Shown: in pieces, positions 11,601 through 23,600 of the stretch
How the letters are laid out: every line of letters starts with the position of its first letter
Position numbering within the stretch: position 1 is the first letter of the stretch
From: Papio anubis
Taxonomy: Eukaryota; Chordata; Mammalia; Primates; Cercopithecidae
DNA length: 64,000 nucleotides
Assembly (NCBI RefSeq): GCF_008728515.1
Contig: NC_044976.1
Coordinates: 33,937,376-34,001,375, forward strand
Reading direction: 5' to 3'
Made by a program: the position numbers and the translations under genes
Notes under the pieces: model-generated
Seen by the model: the letters and a program-made list of their open reading frames with translations, nothing else
The model's database searches: none
Told to the model about the DNA's origin: nothing

Positions 11601-14600
11601 GATGGAGTCTTGCTGTATTACCCAGGCTGGAGTGCAATGGGGCAATCTTAGCTCACTGTAACCTCCGCCTCCCGGATTCAAGCAATTCTCCTGCCTCAGC
11701 CTCCCAAGTAGCTGGCACTACAGGCGCCTGGAACCATACCTGGCTAATTTTTGTATTTTATTTTGTATTTTGTATTTTTAGTAGAGAGGGTTTCACCATG
11801 TTGGTCACGCTGGTCTCAAACTCCTGACCTCAAGTGATACGCCTGCCTTGGCCTCCCAAAGTTCTGGGATTACAGGCCTGAGCCACTGCACCCAGCATAA
11901 GATAATATGTTAATGACTGTAAAGCACAGTTATTAGCACACAGGACATATTAAGGGATCAACTATTTTTTTTTTTTTTTTTTTTTTGAGACAGAGTCTTG
12001 CTCTGTCACCCAGGCTGAAATGCAGTGGTGCAATCTCGGCTCACTGCAACCTCCGCCTCCTGGGTTCAAGCAATTCTCTCTGCCTCAGCTTCCCGAGTAG
12101 CTGGGACTACAGGCGCCTGCCATCACATCTTGCTAATTTTTATATTTTTTAGTAGAGACAGGGTTTCACCATGTTGGCCAGGCTGGTCTTGAACTGCTGA
12201 CCTCAGGTGATCCGCCTGCCTCAGCCTCCCAAAGTGCTGGGATTACAGGCGCAAGCCACCATGCCTGGCCTAGTGACCAACTTTTAAATACACCTGAAGG
12301 AATGGACATATTAATAACACCTACATTTGCCTTTTCAACTTCTCAGATCGATTCAGGAGTTCTTCTTCATCATCATCTTCATGGTCTTCCAGTGCCAGGT
12401 CTTCATTACCAGAGTCACTGTGTTCATCCTACAAAATCAGCATCATATCCAAATTAAGCAGAATAAAATGTGTCCTCCATGAAAAAAGGATTTATAAACA
12501 TCTGCCCAAACACCTCATTCTACGAAATTGTTTCTGATAAGATGCCAAATTTAGAATTCTCAAGAACTGAGGGGAAAAAAACACTTGAGGGCAGCAATAC
12601 ATGGAGTTCAGTTGTGATTACTTTGTTCCCTTCATACTCACCTCATCAGTATCAAACTCATTATCATTTGAGACGAGCTGGAAGTCTCCAAATTCCTCCT
12701 CCTCGTCTTCCTCTTCCCTAAAATGTAAATCAATGAATCAATAAATAAGTTGTTGAAAGCAAACTACAAGTAGTCAGCCAAGTTAGGAATTTTTAAAAAT
12801 TTTGTGTAATTTTTTTTTTTTTCCCTCTGAGACAGTCTTGGTCTCTTACACCACCTGGAGTACAGTGGCACCATCTCAGTTCACTGTAACCTCCACCTCC
12901 GGGGCTCAAGTGATCCTCCCACATCAGCCTCCTGAGTAGCTGGGACTAGAGGTACAAAGCCACCATGCTCAGCTAATTTTTGTATTTTCTGTAGAGATAG
13001 ATTTCACCATGTTGCTCAGGTTCGTCTTGAATTCTGGGCTCAAGCAATCTGCTCGACTTGGGCTCCCAAAGTACTGGGATTCTAGGTATGAGACACCTCA
13101 TCTGGCCAAATTTAAAACTTCTATTATCACCAAAAATCTCTTCAAGAAACAGGAAGAAAATTTTTTAAATTTTCAATTGTAGTAAAATACACATAATATA
13201 AAATTTGCCTTTTTAACGATCTTTCTATGGTTCAGTAGTATTAAGTACATTCATATTGTTAAGTAATCTCCAGAACTCTTTTCGGCTTGCAAAACTAAAA
13301 CTGTATACCCATTAAACTGTCCATTTCCCCATACCCTCAGTCTGTGGCAACCACCATTCTACCTTCTGTCTCTATGCATTTGACTGCTCTAAGTACCTCA
13401 TGAGTAAGTGGACTCATACAGTATTTGTCTTTTGGTGACCGGCTTATTTCTTTTAGCATAACATCCTAAGGTTCATCCATGTTGTAGCAAGTGTCAGAAC
13501 TTCCTTTTTTTTTGAGACAGGGTCTTGCTCTGATGCCCAGAGTGCAGTGGCACAATCATGTTATAGGGATGGGGTTTTGCCATATTATCCAGGCTGCTCT
13601 CAAACTCCTAAGCTCAAGTGATACACCCACCTCAGCCTCCCAAAGTGTTGGGATTACAGGTGTGAGCCACCATGCCCAGCCAGCATTTCCATTTTAAGGT
13701 TGAATATTCCATTGCATATATATATATATATATACCGCATTTTGTTTACCCATTCATCTGTCAATAAACATAGGTTGCTTTCATGTTTTGACTACTTACT
13801 GTGAATAATGCTGCTTTGAACATGGGGGTGCAAATATCTGTTCAAGTCCTGCTTTCACTTTTTTGGGGTATAGACTAAGAAGTGAAATTGCTGGATCATA
13901 TGGTCATTCTATTTTTATTTTATTTATTTATTTATTTATTTTGAGACACAGTTTTGCTCTTATTATCTAGGTTGGAGTGCAATGGCATGACCTTGGCTCA
14001 CTACAACCTCTGCCTCCCGGGTTCTAGCAATTCTCTTGCTTCAGCCTCCCAAGTAGCTGGGATTACAGGCATGTGCCACCATGCCCAGCTAATTTTTTGT
14101 ATTTAGTAGAGACAGGGTTTCACCATGTTGGTCAGGCTGGTCTCAAACTCCTGACCTCAGGTGATCCACCGCACCTGGCCTCTATTTTTAATTTTTGAGA
14201 AGCCATCATACTTTCCCTAGCAGCTGCACTATTTTACATTCTCACCAATAGTACACAAGGTTTCCAATTTCTCCACATTCTCACTAACACTCTTTAGGTT
14301 TTTTGATTAAAGTCATCTTAATGGGTGTCTCACTGTGGTTTTAATTGGTATTTCCCTATTAATGATATTAAATATCTTTCATGTTCTTGCCTTTTTTACC
14401 CTGTTCTACACCAAAGCATTATAATTTGCTTACTAGGCATATATGAGACTCAAATCCACTGCAAGATTCTCAGAAAAGGTGCAAAGCCCTTAAGATGATC
14501 AGTTATTTTGATTTTATCAAAAGGCCAGGCCTTCCCAAGTTCCCAGCAATCTGAGACTTACTTGTCTGTTGGAAAAGAGCCTGAGCAAAGAGCAAGTGCT

Positions 14601-17600
14601 TCTTCCATTGGATCACCCATGCTGCTCTCCTTCTCCTGCTTATTTAACTCTGATGAGGCCGGAGTGGAGGCATCTAAATCACAACGAGGAAAAAATGTGT
14701 CACCAAGGAATGATAGCTTTATACTCTTTTCGCAGCCATCTAAAGTCATGCCAGCTCGATACGGTTCTAAGGTAAGCTTGCCAAGAAGAACCTACCATCT
14801 ATTCATTCAACAAATCCTTATTTAGTGCTTACTATGTGCCATATGTGCCAGGCCACCAGGGATACAGTAATGAACAAACCACTATCCCAGATCTCATAGA
14901 GCTTATGTTCAGTCTAGCAGTTGTGTGCGTTGGGGGCAGGGGACAGGAAGTAAGTTAACATTTATGTGAAATTTATTATACATCAGACACTGTTCTAAAC
15001 TTTGTACATACATTAATCATAAATGATATATCATATGGGCAAAGCTAAAGCAGTCTTTTTTTTTTGAGACAGAGTCTCTCTCTGTTGCCCAGGCTGGAGT
15101 GCAGTGGCACGATCTCAGCTCACTGCAACCTCTGCCTCTGGGGTTCAAGCAATTCTTCTGTCTCAGCCTCCCAAGTAGCTGGGATTACAGGCACGGGCCA
15201 CTGCGCCCAGATAATTTTTTGTATTTTAGTAGAGACAGGGTTTCACCTTGCTACCCAGGCTGGTCGCAAACTCCTGAGTTCAGGCAATCCACCCGCCTTG
15301 GCCTCCCAAAGTGCTGGGATTACAGGCATGAGCCACCGTGTATGGCCTAAAGTAGTCTTAAGTTGATACTTTACCACTCTAAGAAAGTAAAATTTCTAAA
15401 TGTCAGGGCACTAAGCAGTGAATTCAATTTATATAGATTCCATCACAGTCCTGTTTTCTGTGAACTTTTCACCTGAGGTTAAGGGGCTTCTTTTCTTTCT
15501 TTCTTTTTTTCTATTTTTAGGCAGGGTCTCTGCCACCCAGGCTGGAGTGCAGTGGTGTGATCTCGGCTCACTGCAACCTTCACCTCCCAGGCTCAAGAGA
15601 TCCTCCTAAGTAGCTAGGACCACAGGCACGTGCCACCATGCGTAGCTAATTTTTTTTTTTTTCCCGTACAGATGGGGATTTGCCATGTTGCCCAGGCTGG
15701 TCTCAAACTTCTGAGCTCAAGCGATCCATCCAACTCAGCCTCCCAAAGTTCTAGGATTACAGGCGTGAGCCACCCCACCCGCCCAGGGAATTCTTTTCAA
15801 GGACACTGATACTTGGGTGTGGTAAGCCTGATGCTCTCTGTTGGATATTTACCCTGAGAAGTGAATTTTCCTGAACAAAGGTTCAGAAGTTCCTCCATGT
15901 TCTCTTTCTTGTCACTCTTCCTGGGTAGATGTTTTTCAGTCTGAGATGTAAACTTTCCAGTACACAAATCCAACAGCTCATCCATGTTGGCATCCATGGC
16001 ATTCTCATCCATACTGGCCAATGGCAATCGAGTCTTCAAAGCTTGGTACTGATCCCTGTGGTTTCTAACATTTAAGAACCTAAGAGCCAATGAGCACAAC
16101 GAATAGTGTAAAAAATTCCTCAGAGAAATGGCAAAGTAGGGGGTGAAAAACCTCTGAATTCATTTCCAACACCAGTTAAAAGCTGAATCTCAAACCAGAA
16201 AGCAAAAGATTCAAACTTTAGGCTTGTGTTAATCTAAAGAGGGAGGGAAAAGTTTTGTGAAAGAATAAAATGTTACTCAGAAGGTAAAGTGTAAAGGATA
16301 ACTTTTAGCTTCAGATGTTAGAGCAGGGCTTGGCATTATGTCCTGTAATGTGCCACCAGTCTGTGAATTCTCAGCCTTACCCAACAATAATAACATAGCA
16401 GGATGGATACAGGGAAATTTGATGACCTTACAATACAAGACCTATGCATTTCAAGTAAGACAGAAATTGAAGGACCAGAATGTTAGCAAGAGCTATTTAT
16501 GTTTATTTTCTGGACAGACTTTGTTCAAACTTATAGAATGTAATACTAATGGTCTGTACACCTTCTCTTTCTCAGAAGAGAAAGCACAGATGGAGTGACA
16601 GAAGCTTACTTATTTTTAAACAAAATTAAGCAGTACCCAGAACCATTCCCGCCCACAGAAACACAAAACTACCTACCCATCTGCATCCAACAGTTGGCTC
16701 TGAGTGTCATCTTCTAAACAGAACTGGAAGTCTCCTGCTCCTAGGAAAAGTGTCTTAGGCTCTGGGGAGGCGTTATACAGATCCTGGGAATCCTCTATGG
16801 GAAGTGAAGGCTCAGACAGTTTCCCTGAACTCTGGCACCCAAACAAAAACAAACAATAACAAAACATTTTACAAGTGTCATTCATTGTCATGACAACAAC
16901 AGAAGTTGCTATTTGCAATATTTAAGCTACTCTCAGGAAACTGCAATTGAGGAGGACAATACACAGCCATGAGAAGCATAAAGAAAAATACCTCCAAGAA
17001 AGTAAGAATACTGGATGAAGCTTGTTTTTAATACACAAAGGGGGTGGATTTTTTAAACTGAACACACATAAGCTCAGTACCAAAGTGGTGGGAGTTGGTT
17101 GGCTGGGACAAACTTTATTTAGCAATGTGGGAAGCAAAGAGAGGAGGAGATTAGAAAAACCATTACCATCTTACCTTAGAAGCTGAGCTGACCAAACTGC
17201 CTCGAAATAGCCCAGGGGAAGGAGATCTGAATCCTCCTGCTGTAGGGAAAAAACTGGTCCCACGGCCTGTTTGTCTGTTGCAAGGCTGATAGGATGGAAT
17301 CGTGGAGCCAATCAGCTCAAAGCTGCTATTGTGGCTGCTCTCCTTCGTTAGCAATGAACATGAATCATCCTCATCTAAAGAAAGAGAAACACCTTTTAAG
17401 TCCATGATTACAGAAATAAGGTGGATTTGTTTAGGAAAAAGAGTTGAGGATGAAACTGTCAGATAAAATTCATAGGCAAACCCCTCAAGTTATATGTTCC
17501 AAAACATTAAGTTAAAGGTAAATTACAGTACTAAGATAGCATTATATAATCAGGGCTTATTACTCTGAGCTAAGTGACACTTGAAAGTTCTTTTTTTTTT

Positions 17601-20600
17601 TTTGAGATGGAGTCTCGCTCGGTCGCCCCAGATGGAGTGCAGTGGCGCGAATTCGGCTCACTGCAACCTCTGCCTCCTGGGTTCAAGCGATTCTCCTGCC
17701 TCAGCCTCCCAAGTAGCTGGGACTACAGGTGCATGCCACCACACCCGGCTAATTTTTTGTATTTTTAGTAGAGACAGGGTTTCACCATGTTAGCCAGGCT
17801 GGTCTCGATCTCCTGACTCATGATCCGCCTGCCTCAGCCTCCCAAAGTGCTGGGATTACAGGTGTGAGCCACTGCGCCCAGCAGAAAGTTCTCTTCTTTC
17901 TCTTATCCTTCCTAATGCCTATGATCACACTCTTTATTATCCAATTAATTATTATTATTATTATTTTTTTTTTTTTTTTTTTTTTGAGACGGAGTCTCGC
18001 TGTTGCCCAGGCTGGAGTGCAGTAGCGCGATCTCGTATCACTGCAAGCTCTGCCTCCTGGGTTCACGCCATTCTCCTGCCTCAGTCTCCCAAGTAGCTGG
18101 GGACTACAGGCGCCTACCACCATGCCTGGCTAATTTTTTGTATTTTTAGTAGAGATGGGGTTTCATGTTAGCCAGGATGGTCTTAATCTCCTGACCTCGT
18201 GATCCGCCCACCTCAGCCTCCCAAAGTGCTGAGATTACAGGCATGAGCCACCGCGCCCAGCCTATCCAATCAATTATACATCTTCCTTTGATCTACATAT
18301 AGAAATATTTCATTGCTCACTCAATCAACACACATTCACTAAGGCCATTATGTGCCACCGTCTACTATAAATAAACTGCAAGTAAGTTTTCAAAAAATAG
18401 ACCAAGAAAAATATTCTAATTCATAAACCCCTTTCACTGCCACATATGAAACTGGGAAGTGACCAGATTTTAAAAAATGGGAACTTACAGTACTGCAGTC
18501 CTTAAATATCAAAGCTGAGGGACAAAAGAAATGTCAAGTTCTGCACAAGAATCACTACTTACCCAGTTTGCTAGGCTGTTTGCCTGAGTTTTCATCTGTT
18601 TCTGATTTTTCTTCAATAGGAAAGTAACTATAAAATAAGAAAGTAAATTGGTTCAGTATCTGTTCCTAGTTTTTACAGGAGGGGCAAATCCAAGGCAATT
18701 TTAAATTTTCTTAGAGAGAATCACTTACCCCATCTTGGAAGAGCTGTCCTTAAATAGAAGTAAAGTAGAATCTGATGAGAGAGACTTGGGAACAGAGAGA
18801 AAGCCAACTGCCTTGCCAATTTCACTACTGCCATCATTATTTTCTTTATCCATTTCTTTTTCATCTTTGGTTTCTATTTCTTCACTACTAAGAAGGAATT
18901 CTGCAGTCTTTACCAATCATGCCACCACAAAACAAAATAATACAAGTCAAAAACTTTAAAAGCAAATACAATGTTAGCTTGAAATATGGCTGATTGGTTA
19001 CTGATAACATCTTAAATTCAAAAAGGCAAACTTGAAGGAAGTTCCATATGACCATTATCAACATAATTTTCCCTGACACTTCTAGAACTTTTTTGTATTT
19101 TTTTTATCCTTTACCCTCCCAAAATTGCTAAGATTATAAAGGACGACTGGATTATCATTTTACTGAGGCAATAAGAGGTTAATTAATCACTCTAAGATTG
19201 CAGGATGACTACTGATCTCAAACCAAGCACAGACTGAGACAGTCTATATAGCTCAGCCATTGTTTTCTTTCTCCTTTACCCAAAACTAAATATTAACTCA
19301 AGTTTCTGGGCGTGGTGGCTCATGCCTGTAATCCCAGCACCTTGGGAGGCCACAATGATGGGAGGATCACTTGAAGCCAGGAGTTCGAGACCAGTCTGGT
19401 CAACATAGTGAGACCCTCATCTCAAAAAACTTTAAATAAATAAAATAAAATAAGTGATCCCAGCATACAAAAAGGAAAGCTTTTTTCTTTTCTTTTTTTG
19501 AGATGGAGTCTCACTCTGTCACTCAGGCTAGAGTATAGTGGCGCAATCTTGGCTCACTGCAACCTCTACTGCCCGAGTTCAAGCAATTCTCCTGCCTGAG
19601 TAGCTGGGATTACAGGTGTGCCACCACACACAGCTAATCTTTGTATTTTTAGTAGGGATGGATTTTTACAATGTTGGCTAGGCTGTTCTCAAACTCCTGA
19701 CCTCAGGTGATCCGCCCACCTCAGCCTCCCAAAGTGCTAGGATTACAGGCATGAGCCACCCTGCCCGGCCCAAAAAGGAAAGCTTTTTAATACTTAACAA
19801 TCGTATCATCACCTGTTTTCCCTAGGCAGAAAACAATACTATGGAACAAGGGCAAGAGGCCCCTCTACAAATGCCTTCTTCAACAAAAAATGAAAATAAC
19901 TCAAAAGGTCTCTGCCTCCCTGAGAATTTACTCCAGACCTCGATCTAGCCAAGGTTAGGACTGCTTTTTAATCTGATAGAGAAACCTAAATAAACAACAA
20001 ACATAAAATTTCCTACAAATACAAAGCCATTTTTAATATTAGCATTATTATATTAAAATATAAACAAACAGGTGGAAGCCCAGGCAATGGTATTCTGTCA
20101 GTACCACTGAATATCTGTATTCAGATACATAATGATGATCTACGGATATTCAGTGGTACTGACAGAACTGAAGATACTAAGATTTAGGGATATGTGGGGT
20201 AGTTACCCTTACCATGCCCTTAAAACCTCTTATACAATTGAACATGCTTATGCTTTTATATAAGTCTGACTTTTTCTCTCATATTCACCATGACAAGGTA
20301 ATAAAACAACATAATTGCCAGAAACCTCCTGATTTCCATCTTCTTCCTCTTCTTTCTCCTCCTCTTCCTCTAGTTCTTCCTCTTCTTCCTCTTCTTTCAC
20401 TGCCTCCTCTTCTCCATCTTCCTCAGACTCATCTGTCATTTCTTCCTCTTCCTCCTCCTCTTCCTCAAATCCATCTTCATTATCTAATTTAAACAGTGCT
20501 TGGCGCTTCTGGCGCTCCTCAAACCTTCGGAGTTTCATCGCCTCTTGCAGTTTAGCTTTTAACACCTGAAGCTTTTCACCTGAACAGAAATATGTAGAAA

Positions 20601-23600
20601 TGCTTTAGACGTAATACAATAATTAGGTATGCATTTCAGGTAACTCCAGAAGTATTCTAGTCACATCCCAAAAGGAAAATCTGAGACTCTAGTATTTCTG
20701 GGCCTTTTTGTTATTTGAACACAAGAGTATTATTATTAATTGAAGTATCGAAGAGAATTTCTGCACCCTGGATAGTATACTCCTCAGGGATTATAAAATA
20801 ATTGTTCAAAAGAGAGAAAAGAGGGGTAGGGAGTAAAGCTTCGAAAGTCTGTGGCTCAAAAGCCTATACTAAAGAAAAATAGGCCATGCATGGTGGCTCA
20901 CTCCTGTAATCCCAGCACTTTGGGAAGCTGAGGCGGGTGGATCACAAGGTCAGGAGATCAAGACCATTCTGGCTAACACAGTGAAACCCCGTCTCCACTA
21001 AAAATACAAAAAATTAGCCACGCATGGTGGCGGGCACCCGTAGTCCCAGCTACTCGGGAGGCTGAGGCAGGAGAATGGAGTGAACCCGGGAGGTGGAGCT
21101 TGCAGTGAGCCAAGATCACACCACTGCACTCCAGCCTGGGCAACAGAGCGAGACTCCATCTCAAAAAAAAAAGAAAGAAAAAAAGAGAAACAACTCAAAA
21201 GTAAAATGAGCTAATGATATGAACTGCCAGTTCACAGAAAAATAAAAATACATTGTTAATAAACAAATTAAAAGTAATGCTTAACCTCACTTCTAATTAA
21301 AGAGCTACAAATCAAAATAATAAGATACATTTTCAACATGTTAGTTTGGCAAAAATTAGGAGGTTTGATAATACCTATTATTGAGAGGAAACAGGAACTC
21401 ATACACTGTGATTCAGAGTGGTACAACCATTCTGAAAGACAACTGGATGATATATATCAAAATGTGATATATATCATGACAATTCCACTGCAAGGAATTT
21501 TGCATCTAATATACCACCATATATCTGGCACTATAATATAATATAACACTGTATGCAACAGCAACAACTGGAACAAACATCAGTCAATAAGAGTATGGTT
21601 TAATGAGTCATGTTGTATTCATTCAATGGAATATTATGCAGTCATTTTAAAAAAAGCCTCAAGGCCGGGCGCAGTGGCTCATGCCTGTAATCCCAGCACT
21701 TTGGGGGGCCAAGGCGGGTGAATCACGAGGTCAGAAGTTCGAGACCAGCCTGGCCAACATAGTGAAACCCCATCTCTACTAACAATACAAAAATTAGCTA
21801 GGCATGGTGGTGGGAACCTGTAATCCCAGCTATTCGGGAGGCTGAGGCAGGAGAATTGCTTCAACCCAGGAGGTGGAGGTTACAGCGAGCTAAGATTGTG
21901 CCACTGCACTCCAGCCAGGGCAACAGTGCAAGGCTCTTTATTAAAATTTAAAAAAAAAGCCTCAAAAGCAATATAAAGTAGATCCTGAGCTCTGGAGTTA
22001 GGTGGTCTGGATTAGACCACTGGTCTTACCATTTATTAGCTATGTGAACTTGAGCAAGTGGCTTAAGTGCTCTGCATATCAGTTTCTTCACATACAAAAT
22101 AAGGATACTAATGTTATTTACCTCATAGGGTTGTAAGGATTAAATAAGATAAAACATATAAAGAACCTAGAGCAATGCCTGACAGGGAGTAAATGTTCAA
22201 TGTCACAGACATTCACAAAAAATGGTATATGGATAAAAATACTCCTATAAGGACATAGAAGAAATTGTTAATAGTTATCTTTGGGAAGACTAATTTTTCA
22301 TTTGATAGCTTTTTTCAGTGTTTAAAACTGTTTTCCAAGTGATATATTACTTGTGATTTCAAGGGGGGGGCGGTGAGAGCTGTCCTTAATACATTTCTAA
22401 AACACAAAGCAGAATGCATGTTATGATCACATTATTAGGTGGGTTGTTTTGTTTTGAGACAGGGTCTCACTCTCTCGCCTAGGCTGGAGTGCAGTGCCAC
22501 AATCATGACTCATTGCAACCTCAACCTCCTGGCTCAAATGATCTTCCTGTCTCAGCCTCCCAAGTATATGGGGCCACGGTGCATGCCACCATGCCTGGAT
22601 AATTTTTTTTTTTGGTAGAGATTAGGGCTCACTATGTTGCCCAGGCTGGTCTCCAACTCCAGAGCTCAAGAGATCCTTCTGCCTTGGCCTTCCAAAGTGC
22701 TCGGATTACAGGCCTGTGCCACTGCACCTGGCCCTGTTTTTGTTTAAATACATATACATATGTGCAAAGAAGAGAGTTTAAAAGGATACACAATATGGTT
22801 ATAGAACCTGTCTCTGATAGAAGATTAAATTTTTCATTTATTCTATATATTTTTCTATAATGGGTATTTGTTTTTTATAATAAGACAAATGATAATTTTT
22901 AAAAAATAAAGCCAGCTTGTCCACCCCACACCTCTAGGTGTGCTACACGTGAATCATGCCAGAGATACTGCTGTCCAAAGTCTCCAAGGAAAAAGATTCT
23001 ACGACTTTTCATTATAAGGTTTTCAATAGCCTTGAAGATCTGTTAGAATACAAAGCAAAAAGCAAAAAACAAAACCTGTGGGCTCAAATACCTGGTTTTG
23101 TGTGGCTTGCTCCATCCAACTTCTTAGGTGCTAAAGTCACAGGTACCACATCTGCTTTTAGCTCTTCCTTTCCATCAGTGCCCACGTCTTTCACTATGAC
23201 GTTCACATTCACTGTGTGACCAGCCCTGGGTTTGGCTGCTGGATTAGCATGCTTCCAGAAACGCTGCTTCAAGGCTTCCAGTTCTAAACCCAAACGCCAA
23301 CCAGTGTGTCAGTTTGCCATGTTCAAAACTCTTTCCTTTAAGACTTATAAGCTAAGTTTTTTTTAGCTCAACAATGATGAGGAAAACCACACACAGAGAA
23401 ACGAAAAACCCCTTGCTATTAACTCCTGAGTCAAATTCATACAACCTAACCCAAACTAATGGACTGCCACAACTATTCTTCCTCAACGTTTCAAAAATCA
23501 GACTTTAAAAAATCAGACAGAAAGGTATACCTGAAATTTCTAAATATGTGCAATTCTTTTGAACATTCTTTAAAAATTCTCTAAAAGTATTAAACTGGTA

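Larger units (their letters stand above)
11466..12292 (-). repeat. Right copy of intron 18 inverted duplication, split by two Alus
   Basis: Three pieces, about 11466-11586, 11898-11964 and 12271-12292, read in reverse complement as one block matching 8808-9005. The gaps are two minus-strand Alus. Confidence 0.85.
13140..14380 (-). mobile_element. L1M-type LINE, antisense, split by two Alus
   Basis: Reads as antisense L1 ORF2 3' region: CCATTCTACCTTCTGTC, ATATTCCATTGCATAT, AATAATGCTGCTTTGAACAT, GCTGGATCATATGGTCATT and CTCCACATTCTCACTAACA occur in order. Interrupted at 13504-13681 and 13917-14181. Confidence 0.85.

Noticed and set aside
20214..20492. Plus-strand frame rich in Leu and Pro
   Set aside because: Shadow of the Glu-rich coding strand of CLSPN exon 10.
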